Shown here: positions 1-9,509 of the stretch, piece by piece
Position numbering within the stretch: the first letter of the stretch is position 1
How the letters are laid out: every line of letters begins with the position of its first letter
Assembly (NCBI GenBank): GCA_964449305.1
Contig: CAYUYM010000003.1
Location: 5,577-69,576, forward strand
Length of the DNA stretch: 64,000 bases
DNA from: CAYUYM01 sp964449305
Lineage (GTDB): Bacteria > Bacteroidota > Ignavibacteria > SZUA-365 > CAYQST01
Direction: 5' to 3'
Notes under the pieces: generated by a model
What the model saw: the letters and a program-made list of their open reading frames with translations, nothing else
The model's database searches: none
What the model was told of the DNA's origin: nothing
Program-made: the position numbers and the translations under genes

Positions 1-165
1 ATCGCGGTGATCCGCATGCTCAATTTCAGCGTTGCAGATGCGGTGGCCTATGCGGCCATCACCCACATCATCAGCTATGCGACCACCATGGTTGTGGGGG
101 GATACCACCTCGTTGTCGGCAATGTGCGCTTCGGCGATCTGATGTCGACCCGGCAATCCGACTGA
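1..165 (+). CDS. C-terminal fragment of a membrane protein, possibly LPG-synthase TM/flippase-like
   Basis: An open frame enters from the left edge of the window and stops with TGA at 163-165, giving 54 residues. The visible part is hydrophobic: a helix rich in Ala, Ile and Val, then a 'TMVVGGY' stretch and a short polar tail ending in RQSD. This resembles the last transmembrane helix of the lysylphosphatidylglycerol-synthase TM / UPF0104 family, where a YAxxxHxxxY segment precedes a final hydrophobic helix. The resemblance is suggestive only, because most of the protein lies outside the window. The next gene is convergent, ending at 195. Confidence 0.5.
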   Translation: MAVIRMLNFSVADAVAYAAITHIISYATTMVVGGYHLVVGNVRFGDLMSTRQSD

Positions 166-194
166 GACATCCGTCGACCGGCCCGCAGCGGTTG

Positions 195-875
195 TCAGCC
201 TGCGCAGTGCGTGTCGTCACAGCCGCAGTGTGCATTCGTGCGTCGTTTGAAAAGGCATTCACGGCCCTCACGGAAGGACAGCCACGCCAGCCCGAGCGCA
301 CCGAGGGTGTCGGCATGGGCGAACCCGGTCAGTTCGTGCACCGCGCTGGCGAGGAGCAGCACGATGGACATCATGACGCAGACACGGGTGCAGGCGGCAT
401 CTGCAAGGATTGCGGGGGAGTCGAGGGCGCGGCCCGCCCTTGTCTTCCCTGCGATGAGGGCGATCATCGTGATGATGGACACGACCGAGATGACAATGCC
501 CCAGATCGTGGTGTCGGGCCGGTGCTGCGTCGCGATGGTGACAGCCGCCATCAGGACCAGGCTCGCCGCCAGTGCGTGGAAGGACCATCCGGTGATCGCC
601 AGGGCCGTGCGTTCGAAGGGCGCCCGATCGCTGTCCGGTGCACGACGGATGCGCCGGATCATGGCGGCGACACCCGCCCCCGACACCACCTCGATGATGC
701 TGTCCACTCCGAAGCCTGCCAGCGAAAGGCTTTCATCGTCGATGCCCAGGGCGACGGAAACGAGTCCCTCCACCACGTTGTACACCACGGTCACCACCGC
801 CAGCATGAGCGCGAGGCGATACCACCTTCCGACGTCCTTCATCATGTGATCACGCTTCGGCATCGGACTGCTCAT
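195..875 (-). CDS. Cation diffusion facilitator-like transporter with Cys/His-rich tail
   Basis: The 226-residue protein has six predicted transmembrane helices. Helix 2 carries 'GFGVDSIIE', the CDF-superfamily metal-site segment with an Asp and a Glu. In helix 5 the usual His/Asp pair is replaced by cysteines in 'ADAACTRVC'. The C-terminus ends in a short Cys/His-rich tail (HCGCDDTHC) and lacks the large cytoplasmic CDF domain. It probably moves a divalent or soft metal across the inner membrane; the metal is not predictable. The start at 875 overlaps the stop of the upstream kinase gene by 26 bases. Two in-frame ATGs at 845 and 842 would leave a short gap instead, and no Shine-Dalgarno sequence decides between them. 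Translational coupling with the kinase is likely. Confidence 0.8.
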   Translation of the reverse strand: MSSPMPKRDHMMKDVGRWYRLALMLAVVTVVYNVVEGLVSVALGIDDESLSLAGFGVDSIIEVVSGAGVAAMIRRIRRAPDSDRAPFERTALAITGWSFHALAASLVLMAAVTIATQHRPDTTIWGIVISVVSIITMIALIAGKTRAGRALDSPAILADAACTRVCVMMSIVLLLASAVHELTGFAHADTLGALGLAWLSFREGRECLFKRRTNAHCGCDDTHCAG

Positions 876-3800
876 CGGGGATCAGCACAGTGAAGGTGCT
901 CCCGTTTCCGGGCGATGACTGCACCTGGATGCTGCCACCGTGCATCTCCACAAACTCGCTGCACAGAAGCAGACCAAGCCCCGAGCTGCGCTCCCCCTCC
1001 GTGCCCTTGGTGCGGAAGTGCACATCGAGTCGGAACAGCTTGCTGATGGTCTCCTCCGTCATCCCGACTCCGTGGTCGGTGAAGGAGATGCGCGTAATTC
1101 CGTCCCCCTCCCTCGAGGCCCCGACAACGATCGACGAATTCCTGGATGAGAACTTGATGGCGTTGGAGAAGAGGTTCCGGAACACGGAGGACAGGAGGTT
1201 GTCATCGGCGTACAGCATCAGGGAAGGCGGGATGGTGATCTCCCACGTGATGTCCTTTGCCGCCGCCACGCTGCGGAGGTTGTCGATGCTCTGCGTCACG
1301 AGCATTGCAAGGTTGAAATGTCGGCATTCGAGTTGGTACATGCCGCGCTGGACGCGCGACCATTCCAGCAGATTCTCCAGCAAACCGAAGACGGAATGCG
1401 CCGATTTCCGCAATGCCCGGGCGTAGTGCCGCAGCTCGTCGTTGGTCATCGCCTCGGATTCGTCGGCCATGATCTCCGTGAACCCGAGAAAGGAGCCAAA
1501 GGGGGATCGCAGATCGTGCGCGATGGTGGTGAACAGCCTGTCCTTCTCCGCATTGGATTTCTGGAGCTCGATGTTCGCGAGGCGCAGATCCTCCTCCCGC
1601 GCCTTCCTTTCGGTGATGTCGAGAATGATGGTCAGAAAGCCGCGGAGGCTCCCACGGCTGTCATGCAGCGTGTTGACCTGGATGATGCCGTGGATGACGT
1701 GCCCATCCCGGGCGATGTAGCGCTTCTCCAACTGGAACTGATGCACCCCTCCACCGAGAAGCCGCCTGATATGCAGGGCCGAAGTCTCCAGGTCGTCGGG
1801 GTGGGTGATGTCACGAAAGGTCATGGTCGACAGCTCCCCGGCGGAGTAGCCAAGCATCCGGGAGAAGGCATCGTTCACCGTCTGGAAGTGAAAATCCATG
1901 TCAACGAGTGCCATGGGCACGGCGCCATCGTTGAATGCCGTGCGGAAACGCTCTTCGCTTTCGCGCAGCTTCTCGAGCACGAGTCTTGTGTCGGTGACGT
2001 CCACAACCACGGCAAGCGACCGCGCGACAGTGCCATCGGGGTTCAATTCGGCGATTGCGGAGAGAAGCGTGTCGATCACCTCGCCGTTTTTCCGCACGAA
2101 CTGATACTCGACGTTGGTGCAGATCCCCGTCTGCATGAACTCGGGGAGAACGGTCCCGTCCGCCTTGATGCGCGACTCCGGTGTGAGGAAATCGGTCGAT
2201 TTCCTCCCGATCACTTCATCACGCCGGTACCCGAGATTCGCAAGCCAGTAATCGCTGACGCCGATAAGGATCCCGTTCCGATCGATGGAGTGGAGCATCA
2301 CCGGGGTGTTGTTGTAGAGCCTCCGGTGGCGCTCCTCCGAGGCGCGCAGCGCCGCCTCCGCCTGCTTCATGGCCGTGACATCCTGGTTGACGCCATGCAG
2401 ACGCACAGTGACACCTTTCGCGTTCTTCTCGGTGCGGAACCACGTCCGAACGCAGATCTCCGGACCTCCGGATCGTTGAAAGCGGCCGTCGAATTGCCGG
2501 CTGAACTCCGGATCTGTCGACGCAATGGCATCGGCAAAGGCCTCGCCCATTTTCTCGGCGTACCTCGGCTGAAGATACTCTGAAAAAAACCTGTCCTTCG
2601 GGATCTCCGTCGGCCCGTCGTCCGGGAAGCCATGGAGACGATGAAAGCAGGGATCGAGGATGAACACCATGCGGGCGACGTCGTAATCCCAGTAGGCCAT
2701 GCCGGCAACCTGCAGCGCCTCTTCGCTTCTGGCGCTGATGCGGCGGAATGCCTCTTCACGCTCCCGCCGCTCGGTGATGTCGACGATGGTGATCACCACC
2801 TGTTCCGGTGGCTCGCCGTCATGCACCACCACCGGTCGAGTGCTGACGCTTCCCCATTTCGCCAGGCCGTCCGGACGGCGATATTCGGCTATCACATTCG
2901 TGCATGGCTCACCCGTCCTGAACGTCACCCTCGATGGATGATCCTCCTCAGGCCAGGGTGATCCATCCTCATGAAAGGTGGCCCAGTTCCATTGCGACGC
3001 AACCGTCCCGACAATGTCCTTCGCAGGGAAGCCGAAGAACTGCTCCGCTGCGGGGTTCCACTCGAGGATCACCCCATCACGCCGTTGCAGAATGATGATG
3101 TCCGCGGCATTCATGCATACCGTGCGGAATCGCGTCTCCGATTCCCGGAACTGCTGATCCTGGCTCCGGCGCTCGGTGATGTCGCGCCCGATGCAGGCGA
3201 CACCCATCACCGCCCCGTCAGCATTCAGGATCGGATTCAGGTCGTATTCCACGGCACGAAACGGCCGGACAAGATAGGCGGGGAGTTCACGCGTGAAACG
3301 CAGCGGCCGGCCGGTGGCGAGAACCTCCCGATACCGTTCCGTCCAATAGGCGACAATCTCCGCATGGGGTATGCCTCCAAGGATGGAACTCCCCGGCTTC
3401 AGTGTGCTTCCGAGAGCAGCATCGTAGTAGTTCCGCGTGGCCGTGTTGCATTCAATGACGCGCAGCTCCTGGTCCACCGACCAGATGAGATCCGTGGTGT
3501 TTTCGATGATGCCCGTGAGCGACGCCCGGCTTTGCTCCAGCGCCTCACAGGTGCGCACATGTTCGTCGATGTCGTGCACCACGATGAACAGCAGGGACTG
3601 GCCGGCAACGATGACGGGTGCCGAGCTGGCCTCCACCATGCGGATCTGTCCTGATGCAAGGCGGTGAGGGATGACGACGCTCTGCCGCTCCTGGCGCATC
3701 ATGGCCATGCGGATCTGCGCCAGCCGCTCGGCGGGCCAGGCGTTGATGTCCGATGCGTACAAGGTCTTCATGACATCCGCTGCATGACCGTAGAAGCGTT

Positions 3801-3918
3801 CCGCCGACGCGTTGGCATCGAGGATGCGCCCATCATCAAGCCTCACCAACAGCATGATGCTCGAATGGTTGCGGAACACATCAAAGAACTGTCGGATGTC
3901 CTCTTCGGATGGTGTCAT
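850..3918 (-). CDS. Multi-PAS sensor histidine kinase
   Basis: This is a 1022-residue kinase with no predicted membrane segments, so it is probably cytoplasmic. Six consecutive PAS domains occupy roughly residues 5-780. Most end in the PAC-like 'DITER' signature and are joined by short coiled coils with repeated 'LRESEERFR'-type seams. A HisKA domain follows with the phospho-acceptor His near residue 801 in 'AHDLRSP'. The HATPase_c domain has an N box (NLFSNAIKFS), a G1 box (DHGVGM) and a G2 box (SSGLGLLL). No receiver domain is attached and no response regulator lies next to it. An AGG/GGA-rich Shine-Dalgarno sequence precedes the ATG. PAS ligands cannot be predicted. It overlaps the downstream transporter gene. 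Confidence 0.93.
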   Translation of the reverse strand: MTPSEEDIRQFFDVFRNHSSIMLLVRLDDGRILDANASAERFYGHAADVMKTLYASDINAWPAERLAQIRMAMMRQERQSVVIPHRLASGQIRMVEASSAPVIVAGQSLLFIVVHDIDEHVRTCEALEQSRASLTGIIENTTDLIWSVDQELRVIECNTATRNYYDAALGSTLKPGSSILGGIPHAEIVAYWTERYREVLATGRPLRFTRELPAYLVRPFRAVEYDLNPILNADGAVMGVACIGRDITERRSQDQQFRESETRFRTVCMNAADIIILQRRDGVILEWNPAAEQFFGFPAKDIVGTVASQWNWATFHEDGSPWPEEDHPSRVTFRTGEPCTNVIAEYRRPDGLAKWGSVSTRPVVVHDGEPPEQVVITIVDITERREREEAFRRISARSEEALQVAGMAYWDYDVARMVFILDPCFHRLHGFPDDGPTEIPKDRFFSEYLQPRYAEKMGEAFADAIASTDPEFSRQFDGRFQRSGGPEICVRTWFRTEKNAKGVTVRLHGVNQDVTAMKQAEAALRASEERHRRLYNNTPVMLHSIDRNGILIGVSDYWLANLGYRRDEVIGRKSTDFLTPESRIKADGTVLPEFMQTGICTNVEYQFVRKNGEVIDTLLSAIAELNPDGTVARSLAVVVDVTDTRLVLEKLRESEERFRTAFNDGAVPMALVDMDFHFQTVNDAFSRMLGYSAGELSTMTFRDITHPDDLETSALHIRRLLGGGVHQFQLEKRYIARDGHVIHGIIQVNTLHDSRGSLRGFLTIILDITERKAREEDLRLANIELQKSNAEKDRLFTTIAHDLRSPFGSFLGFTEIMADESEAMTNDELRHYARALRKSAHSVFGLLENLLEWSRVQRGMYQLECRHFNLAMLVTQSIDNLRSVAAAKDITWEITIPPSLMLYADDNLLSSVFRNLFSNAIKFSSRNSSIVVGASREGDGITRISFTDHGVGMTEETISKLFRLDVHFRTKGTEGERSSGLGLLLCSEFVEMHGGSIQVQSSPGNGSTFTVLIPDEQSDAEA

Positions 3919-4135
3919 TGCTGTTCCTCCTCCACTGCCTGTGCGTTCATGAATTATGGACGCCGTGGTGGGCAGGGAAATGCTTCAGTGCGGGAATGGG
4001 GTTCATTCGGATGAATGTCGATGGGAACGGGTCGGATGGCGGACAGTGCTCCTGTCAGTCGGTCCGGGGTGTGTGCATGGAAGATGCTGATGCAAGATAC
4101 GTCGGCAACGGTGGAAATGGAATCGCCACCGCAAC

Positions 4136-4915
4136 TCACCAGGGCATGCTTGCCTGAAGTTTGTAAAAGTCACGAACCATTCGCCCACCCTCGGGTGCCG
4201 GATCGTTGCGGTAATCGACGAGGTCGATTCCCGCTGCCACCGTGATGGATGCACCGGAGTTCACGGTGAACCGGATGAAGGGCCCGATCCACTGGTAGGC
4301 CGTGCTGGTGGTGGGGCAGGTGCAGCCCGGTGTGGTGATCGTCTGGAGGAGATGGTCGAAAAGGATCCCTGTCGCCAGATGGCGTGTGATGGTGACGGCA
4401 GCCGTGGCTGACACATCGTACAGATCGATGCGTGGCGTCACCGCCGCCTCCCGACGCAGGTGGAGCCAGGAGACGGATCCCAGCGTCACGCTGAAGGCCC
4501 CGCTCGTCCAGGTGGCCACAAGGGTGGGGACGATGCCGTCACCGAAGACGGGCCGCCCTCCGCCGGAATGGAATTTCCCGCTGGAGATGCCGATGGCCGG
4601 CGACACGTTCAACGCACCATCCATGAGCGTGAGGCTGCACCCCGCGCCGAACTCCGTGTACAGTCCCAGGCCGCCTTCGTTGCCGGCAAGGGCATCCTGT
4701 GTCCAGAAGACCCCATAAACGGTGAGGGCCACATCATCCGACAGCCCGATCGATGCGGTGACCGACGGGGTGAAGCCGAAGGCCGGATCCTGCGACAGCG
4801 TGACGGTGAAGCTGGTCGTTGACGAATCCTCGGGGAGAGAGGCCTGGACAGGTGTCGGCGCCATGCATGCCGAGAGCACGGCGAGCAGTGCAGCCACCAT
4901 GGGCGTGGGTTTCAC
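4136..4915 (-). CDS. Putative outer-membrane beta-barrel protein
   Basis: The start is a GTG at 4915 preceded by GGAGG at good spacing. The 259-residue product begins with an N-terminal signal peptide (about residues 1-25, cleaved after VQA). The rest is made of alternating hydrophobic/polar strands typical of a small outer-membrane barrel and ends in an aromatic residue (Trp), as many barrel proteins do. A CTC motif lies near residue 198. I do not recognise a named family with certainty. It sits 217 bases upstream of the PAS kinase on the same strand and may be transcribed with it. Confidence 0.7.
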   Translation of the reverse strand: MKPTPMVAALLAVLSACMAPTPVQASLPEDSSTTSFTVTLSQDPAFGFTPSVTASIGLSDDVALTVYGVFWTQDALAGNEGGLGLYTEFGAGCSLTLMDGALNVSPAIGISSGKFHSGGGRPVFGDGIVPTLVATWTSGAFSVTLGSVSWLHLRREAAVTPRIDLYDVSATAAVTITRHLATGILFDHLLQTITTPGCTCPTTSTAYQWIGPFIRFTVNSGASITVAAGIDLVDYRNDPAPEGGRMVRDFYKLQASMPW

Positions 4916-5079
4916 GGATCCTCCGGAAATGATGGTGAAGAGTCGGAACGCTTGCGGGAAATGTGCGGAATTCGCGGGCGAAGGTCAAGCCTTTCGCACC
5001 TCCACCCGTCCTTGCATGTGTGCAGATGCCGCCCTACTTTGTTGTCTTCCCGGAACAGACCCCCCCGGGGCATCCACAC

Positions 5080-6621
5080 ATGGAATCCATCTCCTCACCG
5101 CTTCACCGCACGACACCACGCTCGGGCCTCATCTCCCGTCTGGCGCTGCCCCTGGTCATGCTCCTCGCCGTGGTGGTGCGTGTGTCGGGGATCGAGATCC
5201 ACAACCTCTGGGCCGACGAGGCGTTCTCGTATTACGAGACGACACTTTCCGTCCAGACCATCGTGGAATACGCCACATCGGAGGCCAGCCATCCGCCGCT
5301 CTACTGCCTCACACTCAAGGGATGGAGCATGCTGTTCGGCAACTCCCCCGCGGCGCTTCGGATGCTGTCGGCACTGCTGAACTGTCTCACCATATGGCTG
5401 CTCTACCTGATCCTCTCACGGCATTCCCAGCCGGTCGCTCTCATGACCGCGTTCCTCCTCTCCATCGCGCCCTCGCAGATCCATTTCTCCCACGAGGTGC
5501 GCATGTACTCAATGCTCGCCCTCTGGTGTTCACTTGCGGTGTTTGGCTACCTCCGATCCTGGGAAAAGAATTTCGCATCGCTGAAGTACAACATCATCGC
5601 CGTCGTGAGCATGACCCTGGCGTTCTATACGCACATGCTTGGCGCATTCATCCCCGTCTCCCTGCTCTTCCACAGCGTGGTCATCGTCCGCTCGCGCATC
5701 CGGCATGGACACCCGGAGACGCGACGCACCATCCGCAACCTCATCCTCATCTATGGGTCCACGTTCATCCTGTATCTGCCATGGTTCACGATGATGTATC
5801 TCACCAGGGATGGGCTCGTCGCCGGCCAGGGGTGGCGCCCGACACTCACCATGGTCGGTGTCGGTGTCGAGATCGGCAAGTTCCTCGGAACCTCGATGAT
5901 CGGGAGCTTCATCGATGTGGTGGAGTTGCAGTACCATGTCTACGGCCTCCTCATGGCACTTGGCGTGATCGTCACCTTCACCACACTCATCCGCGGCATC
6001 CGCTACAAGCAGCTCCCGACGCACATCCGTGTCATGCTCCTCGTCTCACCGCTCATCGCCATCCTGCTCATCCTCTACACAAAGCGCTCCTTCGAGCTGT
6101 TGCGCTACTTCTTCTTCGTCACCCCATTCCTCTTCGCCACCATCGCCTACGGCATCGTCGCCATCCCCCGAACATCACGCGCCGTGCTGGTCTATGCCCT
6201 CATCGTGTTCACGCAGACCGCCGGGCTCATCTCCTACTACAGCATCGCCTCCCGCGACAGCGACCACCGACCCGCCATCGAGGTGATCCAGAACCGCATG
6301 CGCCCGGAGGACAAACTCCTCGTCCTCCCCTCCGACATCGACAAGGTTTACATGTATTACCTCCGCGACGATGTCCGCCTCGTGGATCTCATCCGGAACT
6401 GGGACGAGGCCGTCCCCGCCCCAGGGCCGCAGCAGGTGAATCCGGATGTGCTGTGGATCGCGATCGATTACAGGTCACGATGGTTCTACGTCCCGGCCGA
6501 CGCCGTCGTCGCCGCGGATCCTGCCTATGTGGTCCGCGAGGAGTGGAAGTTTCCGGAGGGCAGATCCAACGTCCGCCTCCTTCGGGCGGAGAAGCGGGAG
6601 ACGGCACACTCCGCACACTGA
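5080..6621 (+). CDS. GT-C fold glycosyltransferase (family 39/PMT-like)
   Basis: An integral membrane protein of about 513 residues with roughly ten hydrophobic helices. After helix 1 it carries 'WADEAFSYY', the acidic catalytic loop of PMT/ArnT-type GT-C transferases, followed by 'SHPPLYC', the conserved HPPLY motif. The soluble C-terminal part (about residues 420-513) is the expected periplasmic domain. Such enzymes transfer a sugar from a polyprenyl-phosphate donor to protein or lipid on the outer face of the inner membrane. The frame is open from 4963, but the preceding 39 residues look non-coding (Pro/Phe-rich), so ATG 5080 was chosen. Donor and acceptor are unknown. Confidence 0.85.
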   Translation: MESISSPLHRTTPRSGLISRLALPLVMLLAVVVRVSGIEIHNLWADEAFSYYETTLSVQTIVEYATSEASHPPLYCLTLKGWSMLFGNSPAALRMLSALLNCLTIWLLYLILSRHSQPVALMTAFLLSIAPSQIHFSHEVRMYSMLALWCSLAVFGYLRSWEKNFASLKYNIIAVVSMTLAFYTHMLGAFIPVSLLFHSVVIVRSRIRHGHPETRRTIRNLILIYGSTFILYLPWFTMMYLTRDGLVAGQGWRPTLTMVGVGVEIGKFLGTSMIGSFIDVVELQYHVYGLLMALGVIVTFTTLIRGIRYKQLPTHIRVMLLVSPLIAILLILYTKRSFELLRYFFFVTPFLFATIAYGIVAIPRTSRAVLVYALIVFTQTAGLISYYSIASRDSDHRPAIEVIQNRMRPEDKLLVLPSDIDKVYMYYLRDDVRLVDLIRNWDEAVPAPGPQQVNPDVLWIAIDYRSRWFYVPADAVVAADPAYVVREEWKFPEGRSNVRLLRAEKRETAHSAH

Positions 6622-6702
6622 CATGCTTCTTCATTGCATCGGGAGACGTGACGTGGTAATTTTCCGCGCCATTGTCCTGTCGAACCACCATCGTCGCAGA
6701 CC

Positions 6703-8595
6703 ATGAAAACCACGCTGACACTTCTTGCCTTCCTCATCCTGTGCACCGCATCCATCACTGCCGGCCCCAAGGGGTCGACACTCGTCATCAAACCCGCGAA
6801 GCCGATGCCGGGGGAAAAGGTGAGCATCACCTACACCCCGTCCTCCGCCGCCTTCCGGAAAAGCCGCGCTGTCGCGCTCCACATCCTCGCCCTGCCGGAA
6901 TCCGGCTCACCGGTCCGGACCGAGATCAACATGAAGAAATCCGGGAACTCGTGGACGGCATCGCACACCGTGGATGCCACGGCCGCACGCGTGCTGCTCT
7001 TCCTGCCTGTGTCGGGCGACGACATGGACACGAACAATGATGACTCCTGGAGAACGATGATCCATCGCGACAAGGCCAACCCCCTGCCCGGAGCGCGGGC
7101 GGTGCTTGCTTCGGCGATCGCCTCCGGAGGGGTGATGGAGTTCAAGCTGAAGCGCGACCCGGCCGCAGCGCGGGCGCTGGCCGAGCAGGAAAAGGCCGCC
7201 AATCCGGCCTCCGTGCTGCCATGGACCGTGGAGTGGCGCATCCTCCTGCGCGAGGAACCGGGCGATGCGACGAAGGAATCGATCATGAAGGACCTCGCCC
7301 GTCTTACAGACGACCATGCGGACGATGAGGCTGCCATCGAACTGCTGCTCCCGTGGTACGATCGCGTGGGCCAGAAGGAGAAGGGCACCCATATCATGAA
7401 GCAGTTCACCACCTCCCATCCCCGCGGCAGCATTGCACGGCTCGCGCGCATGCGCGAGGTGGCGGCGGAAAAGGACCAGTTCGGGAAGCTGAAGCTCGCC
7501 CGTCAGACACTCACCGAGTTCCCCGACCTTACCGCCGACCAGAGGAAATCCCTCCAACGGACGGTGATCATGGCCCATGTCCAGCTCAAACAGTACCAGG
7601 AGGCGTTCGACATGTTCCATGCATCGCACTTCCGGGATGGCTCTGTGATGAACTCCATCGTCTGGCCGATGATTGAAGCCGGTGTGATGCTCGAAAACGC
7701 CGTGGATTGGGCTCAGCAGGCGGTTGACATGCTGCGTATCACCGCACCGGAGGACAAGCCCGCCTCCATGTCGATGAAGGACTATGAGGAGAATCAGAAA
7801 CAAATGTGTGCATCGACGCTCGACTCCTGGGCCGTGGGGCTGATGAAGCTCGACCGGATCGAGGAGGCGCTCAACGCGTACAGGGAAGCCCAGGAAATTC
7901 TCAACATGGAGAATGCGGAGATCAACGAGCACAACGCCGAGGCACTCGCCCGCATGGGCGATCATGAAAAGGCACTCACGTTCTGCACCAACTGCCTCCT
8001 GAAGGGAAAGACGACCGACGCCCTGATGGAATCCTTCCGGAAATCCTGGATCGCGAACAAGGGATCCGACGCCGGGTTCGATGCGATGGTGACGGACACG
8101 AAAACCCGGGCCCGCAGGGAACTCCGGGCGAAACTCGAGAAGGGACTGATCGACAAACCCGCACCGATGTTCACGCTGAAGGCGCTCGATGGATCCGAGG
8201 TGTCCCTTGCCTCCCTCAAGGGGAAGGTGGTGGTGGTCGATTTCTGGGCCACATGGTGCGGCCCGTGCAAGATGTCCTTCCCCGCATTGCAGAAGGTGTA
8301 TGACAAGCACAAGTCCAACCCGGACATCCGCATCCTTGCGCTCGACACCTGGGAAAATGAGAAGGGGGAAAAGCGTGAGGCCCTTGTGCGCAAGTTCATC
8401 GAGGACAACACCTACACCTTCCCCGTGCTCCTCGACGAGGACTACGTCAGCAAGTACGGTGTGACCGGCATCCCCACCAAGTTCTTCATCGGGCGCAACG
8501 GCAGCATCAGGTATCAAAGCATCGGTTTCGAATCCGCACAGGAAATGGTGGAGGAAATGGAACTCCTGTTCGAAATCCTTCTCGCCGAGAAATGA
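6703..8595 (+). CDS. TPR-containing TlpA-family thioredoxin-fold protein
   Basis: A secreted or periplasmic protein of 630 residues with a clear signal peptide (residues 1-20). A beta-rich N-terminal domain covers about residues 20-130. A long helical region of TPR type follows, about 140-470. The C-terminal thioredoxin domain of TlpA/AhpC-TSA type covers about 485-630 and has 'FWATWCGPC' near residue 518 and a cis-Pro loop 'GIPTKFF'. The CxxC pair implies reduction or isomerisation of disulfides in the cell envelope, for example in cytochrome maturation or in secreted-protein quality control. TlpA domains fused to long helical N-terminal parts are common in FCB bacteria. A small membrane-protein gene follows 68 bases downstream. 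Confidence 0.88.
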   Translation: MKTTLTLLAFLILCTASITAGPKGSTLVIKPAKPMPGEKVSITYTPSSAAFRKSRAVALHILALPESGSPVRTEINMKKSGNSWTASHTVDATAARVLLFLPVSGDDMDTNNDDSWRTMIHRDKANPLPGARAVLASAIASGGVMEFKLKRDPAAARALAEQEKAANPASVLPWTVEWRILLREEPGDATKESIMKDLARLTDDHADDEAAIELLLPWYDRVGQKEKGTHIMKQFTTSHPRGSIARLARMREVAAEKDQFGKLKLARQTLTEFPDLTADQRKSLQRTVIMAHVQLKQYQEAFDMFHASHFRDGSVMNSIVWPMIEAGVMLENAVDWAQQAVDMLRITAPEDKPASMSMKDYEENQKQMCASTLDSWAVGLMKLDRIEEALNAYREAQEILNMENAEINEHNAEALARMGDHEKALTFCTNCLLKGKTTDALMESFRKSWIANKGSDAGFDAMVTDTKTRARRELRAKLEKGLIDKPAPMFTLKALDGSEVSLASLKGKVVVVDFWATWCGPCKMSFPALQKVYDKHKSNPDIRILALDTWENEKGEKREALVRKFIEDNTYTFPVLLDEDYVSKYGVTGIPTKFFIGRNGSIRYQSIGFESAQEMVEEMELLFEILLAEK

Positions 8596-8604
8596 TCGCG
8601 TCCA

Positions 8605-8619
8605 CCGGCCTTCGGCCGG
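8605..8619 (+). other. Short UUCG hairpin after the TlpA gene
   Basis: CCGGCC and GGCCGG pair around a TTC loop immediately after the TlpA stop codon. No T-run follows, so it is more likely an RNA-stabilising or intergenic processing hairpin than a full intrinsic terminator. Confidence 0.35.
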
Positions 8620-8663
8620 AGTGAACATCCTGTATCGAACGTTTCACCATCAAGGCCGGTCCC

Positions 8664-8864
8664 ATGCCCGAAGATCTCCATTCCTCCCGCTCGTCATCGC
8701 TGTTGCGCACCATCGTCATTGCCGTGGTGCTTCTCGTGGTCGCCTGGCTCGCCTTCCGCTTCCTGATCGCCGCGGTGCAGACCATCGTGTATGTTGCCGT
8801 GATCCTCGCGATCCTGTGGCTGACAATTCGTTTCCTGTCGGGAGGCAGACGCCGTTCATCCTGA
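8664..8864 (+). CDS. Small two-helix membrane protein
   Basis: A 66-residue protein with two adjacent hydrophobic stretches (about residues 16-33 and 36-57), a Ser-rich N-terminus and a basic tail (GGRRRSS). An AAGG purine run lies about 9-12 bases before the ATG. No family is recognised. The compact design, the basic C-terminus and the amino-acid composition support a real gene, but the short length keeps confidence moderate. It lies 68 bases after the TlpA gene and may be co-transcribed. Confidence 0.55.
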   Translation: MPEDLHSSRSSSLLRTIVIAVVLLVVAWLAFRFLIAAVQTIVYVAVILAILWLTIRFLSGGRRRSS

Positions 8865-9007
8865 TCCTTCCGCGTAGCGACCGGTTTTCATCCCAAAACG
8901 GTGCACAATGGCACAATTGTCTGGAAATGTTCACCTCCTGTTCATTTCCGGCACATGAACTCGCCCCCGCCATCGCGTAACTGACGCAACAACAATCCGT
9001 TCTCTTC

Positions 9008-9023
9008 TGGCATGGTGCTTGAT
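9008..9023 (+). promoter_or_regulatory. Weak sigma-54-like element upstream of the 132-residue gene
   Basis: TGGCATG-N4-TTGAT has the -24 GG and the right spacing, but the -12 dinucleotide is GA instead of GC. It lies 75 bases before the ATG of the next gene, a spacing similar to the much better element at 30015-30032. The mismatch makes it doubtful. Confidence 0.2.
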
Positions 9024-9082
9024 CCCTGCTTTGTTCGGCTCTGCAAACGCGTGGCCAGTCCAACAGCGTTTCACGGTACATC

Positions 9083-9481
9083 ATGTCTCCCACAGATCGC
9101 TTCATCGGCAAATCCATCCGGACCTTGTCTCAGAGCAGCCCGGAACTGACCATCGAAACACTCGCCCCAGATTCGGTGCGCGTCAACATGCGCTTCGAAC
9201 CGCGGAATGCGAAGGAGGCGAGTCAATGGAAATCCTTCAGTGTCCAGGCCTACGAGCTGGCCATGTCCATCACCTCGGGCACCATCAGGCACATCGACAT
9301 TTCGTGCGTCCCCCTGCCTGACACGGGGGATCATCTGCCGGACGCGGAGATGCTGGAGCGGGCGGGTGGGGATGGCGCCTACTCCCTGCCTTGGCAGAAC
9401 ATCCACTATTCGTGCTGGGCGCGCATCATCGAATCCCTCAGCGACATCGTCGACACCACCAGCGGCACGACAGAATCCTGA
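9083..9481 (+). CDS. Hypothetical soluble protein, 132 residues
   Basis: A 132-residue protein with balanced composition and no signal peptide or membrane helix. It contains a beta-rich start (about residues 20-60) and a C-terminal 'NIHYSCWARIIESL' helix. I do not recognise the family. Normal codon usage and an isolated position in a gap between the small membrane protein and the convergent methyltransferase gene favour a genuine gene. No Shine-Dalgarno sequence is obvious before ATG 9083. Confidence 0.6.
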   Translation: MSPTDRFIGKSIRTLSQSSPELTIETLAPDSVRVNMRFEPRNAKEASQWKSFSVQAYELAMSITSGTIRHIDISCVPLPDTGDHLPDAEMLERAGGDGAYSLPWQNIHYSCWARIIESLSDIVDTTSGTTES

Positions 9482-9509
9482 CTCGCGCACTGCCGGACCC
9501 TCGCATCCC

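Noticed and set aside
1318..2583. Plus-strand open frame of about 420 codons inside the PAS kinase gene
   Set aside because: No recognisable domain; the minus strand encodes six PAS domains and a kinase core without interruption.
4722..6659. Plus-strand open frame of 645 codons across the glycosyltransferase gene
   Set aside because: His/Pro/Arg-rich shadow; the other frame has the GT-C WADEAFS and HPPLY motifs.
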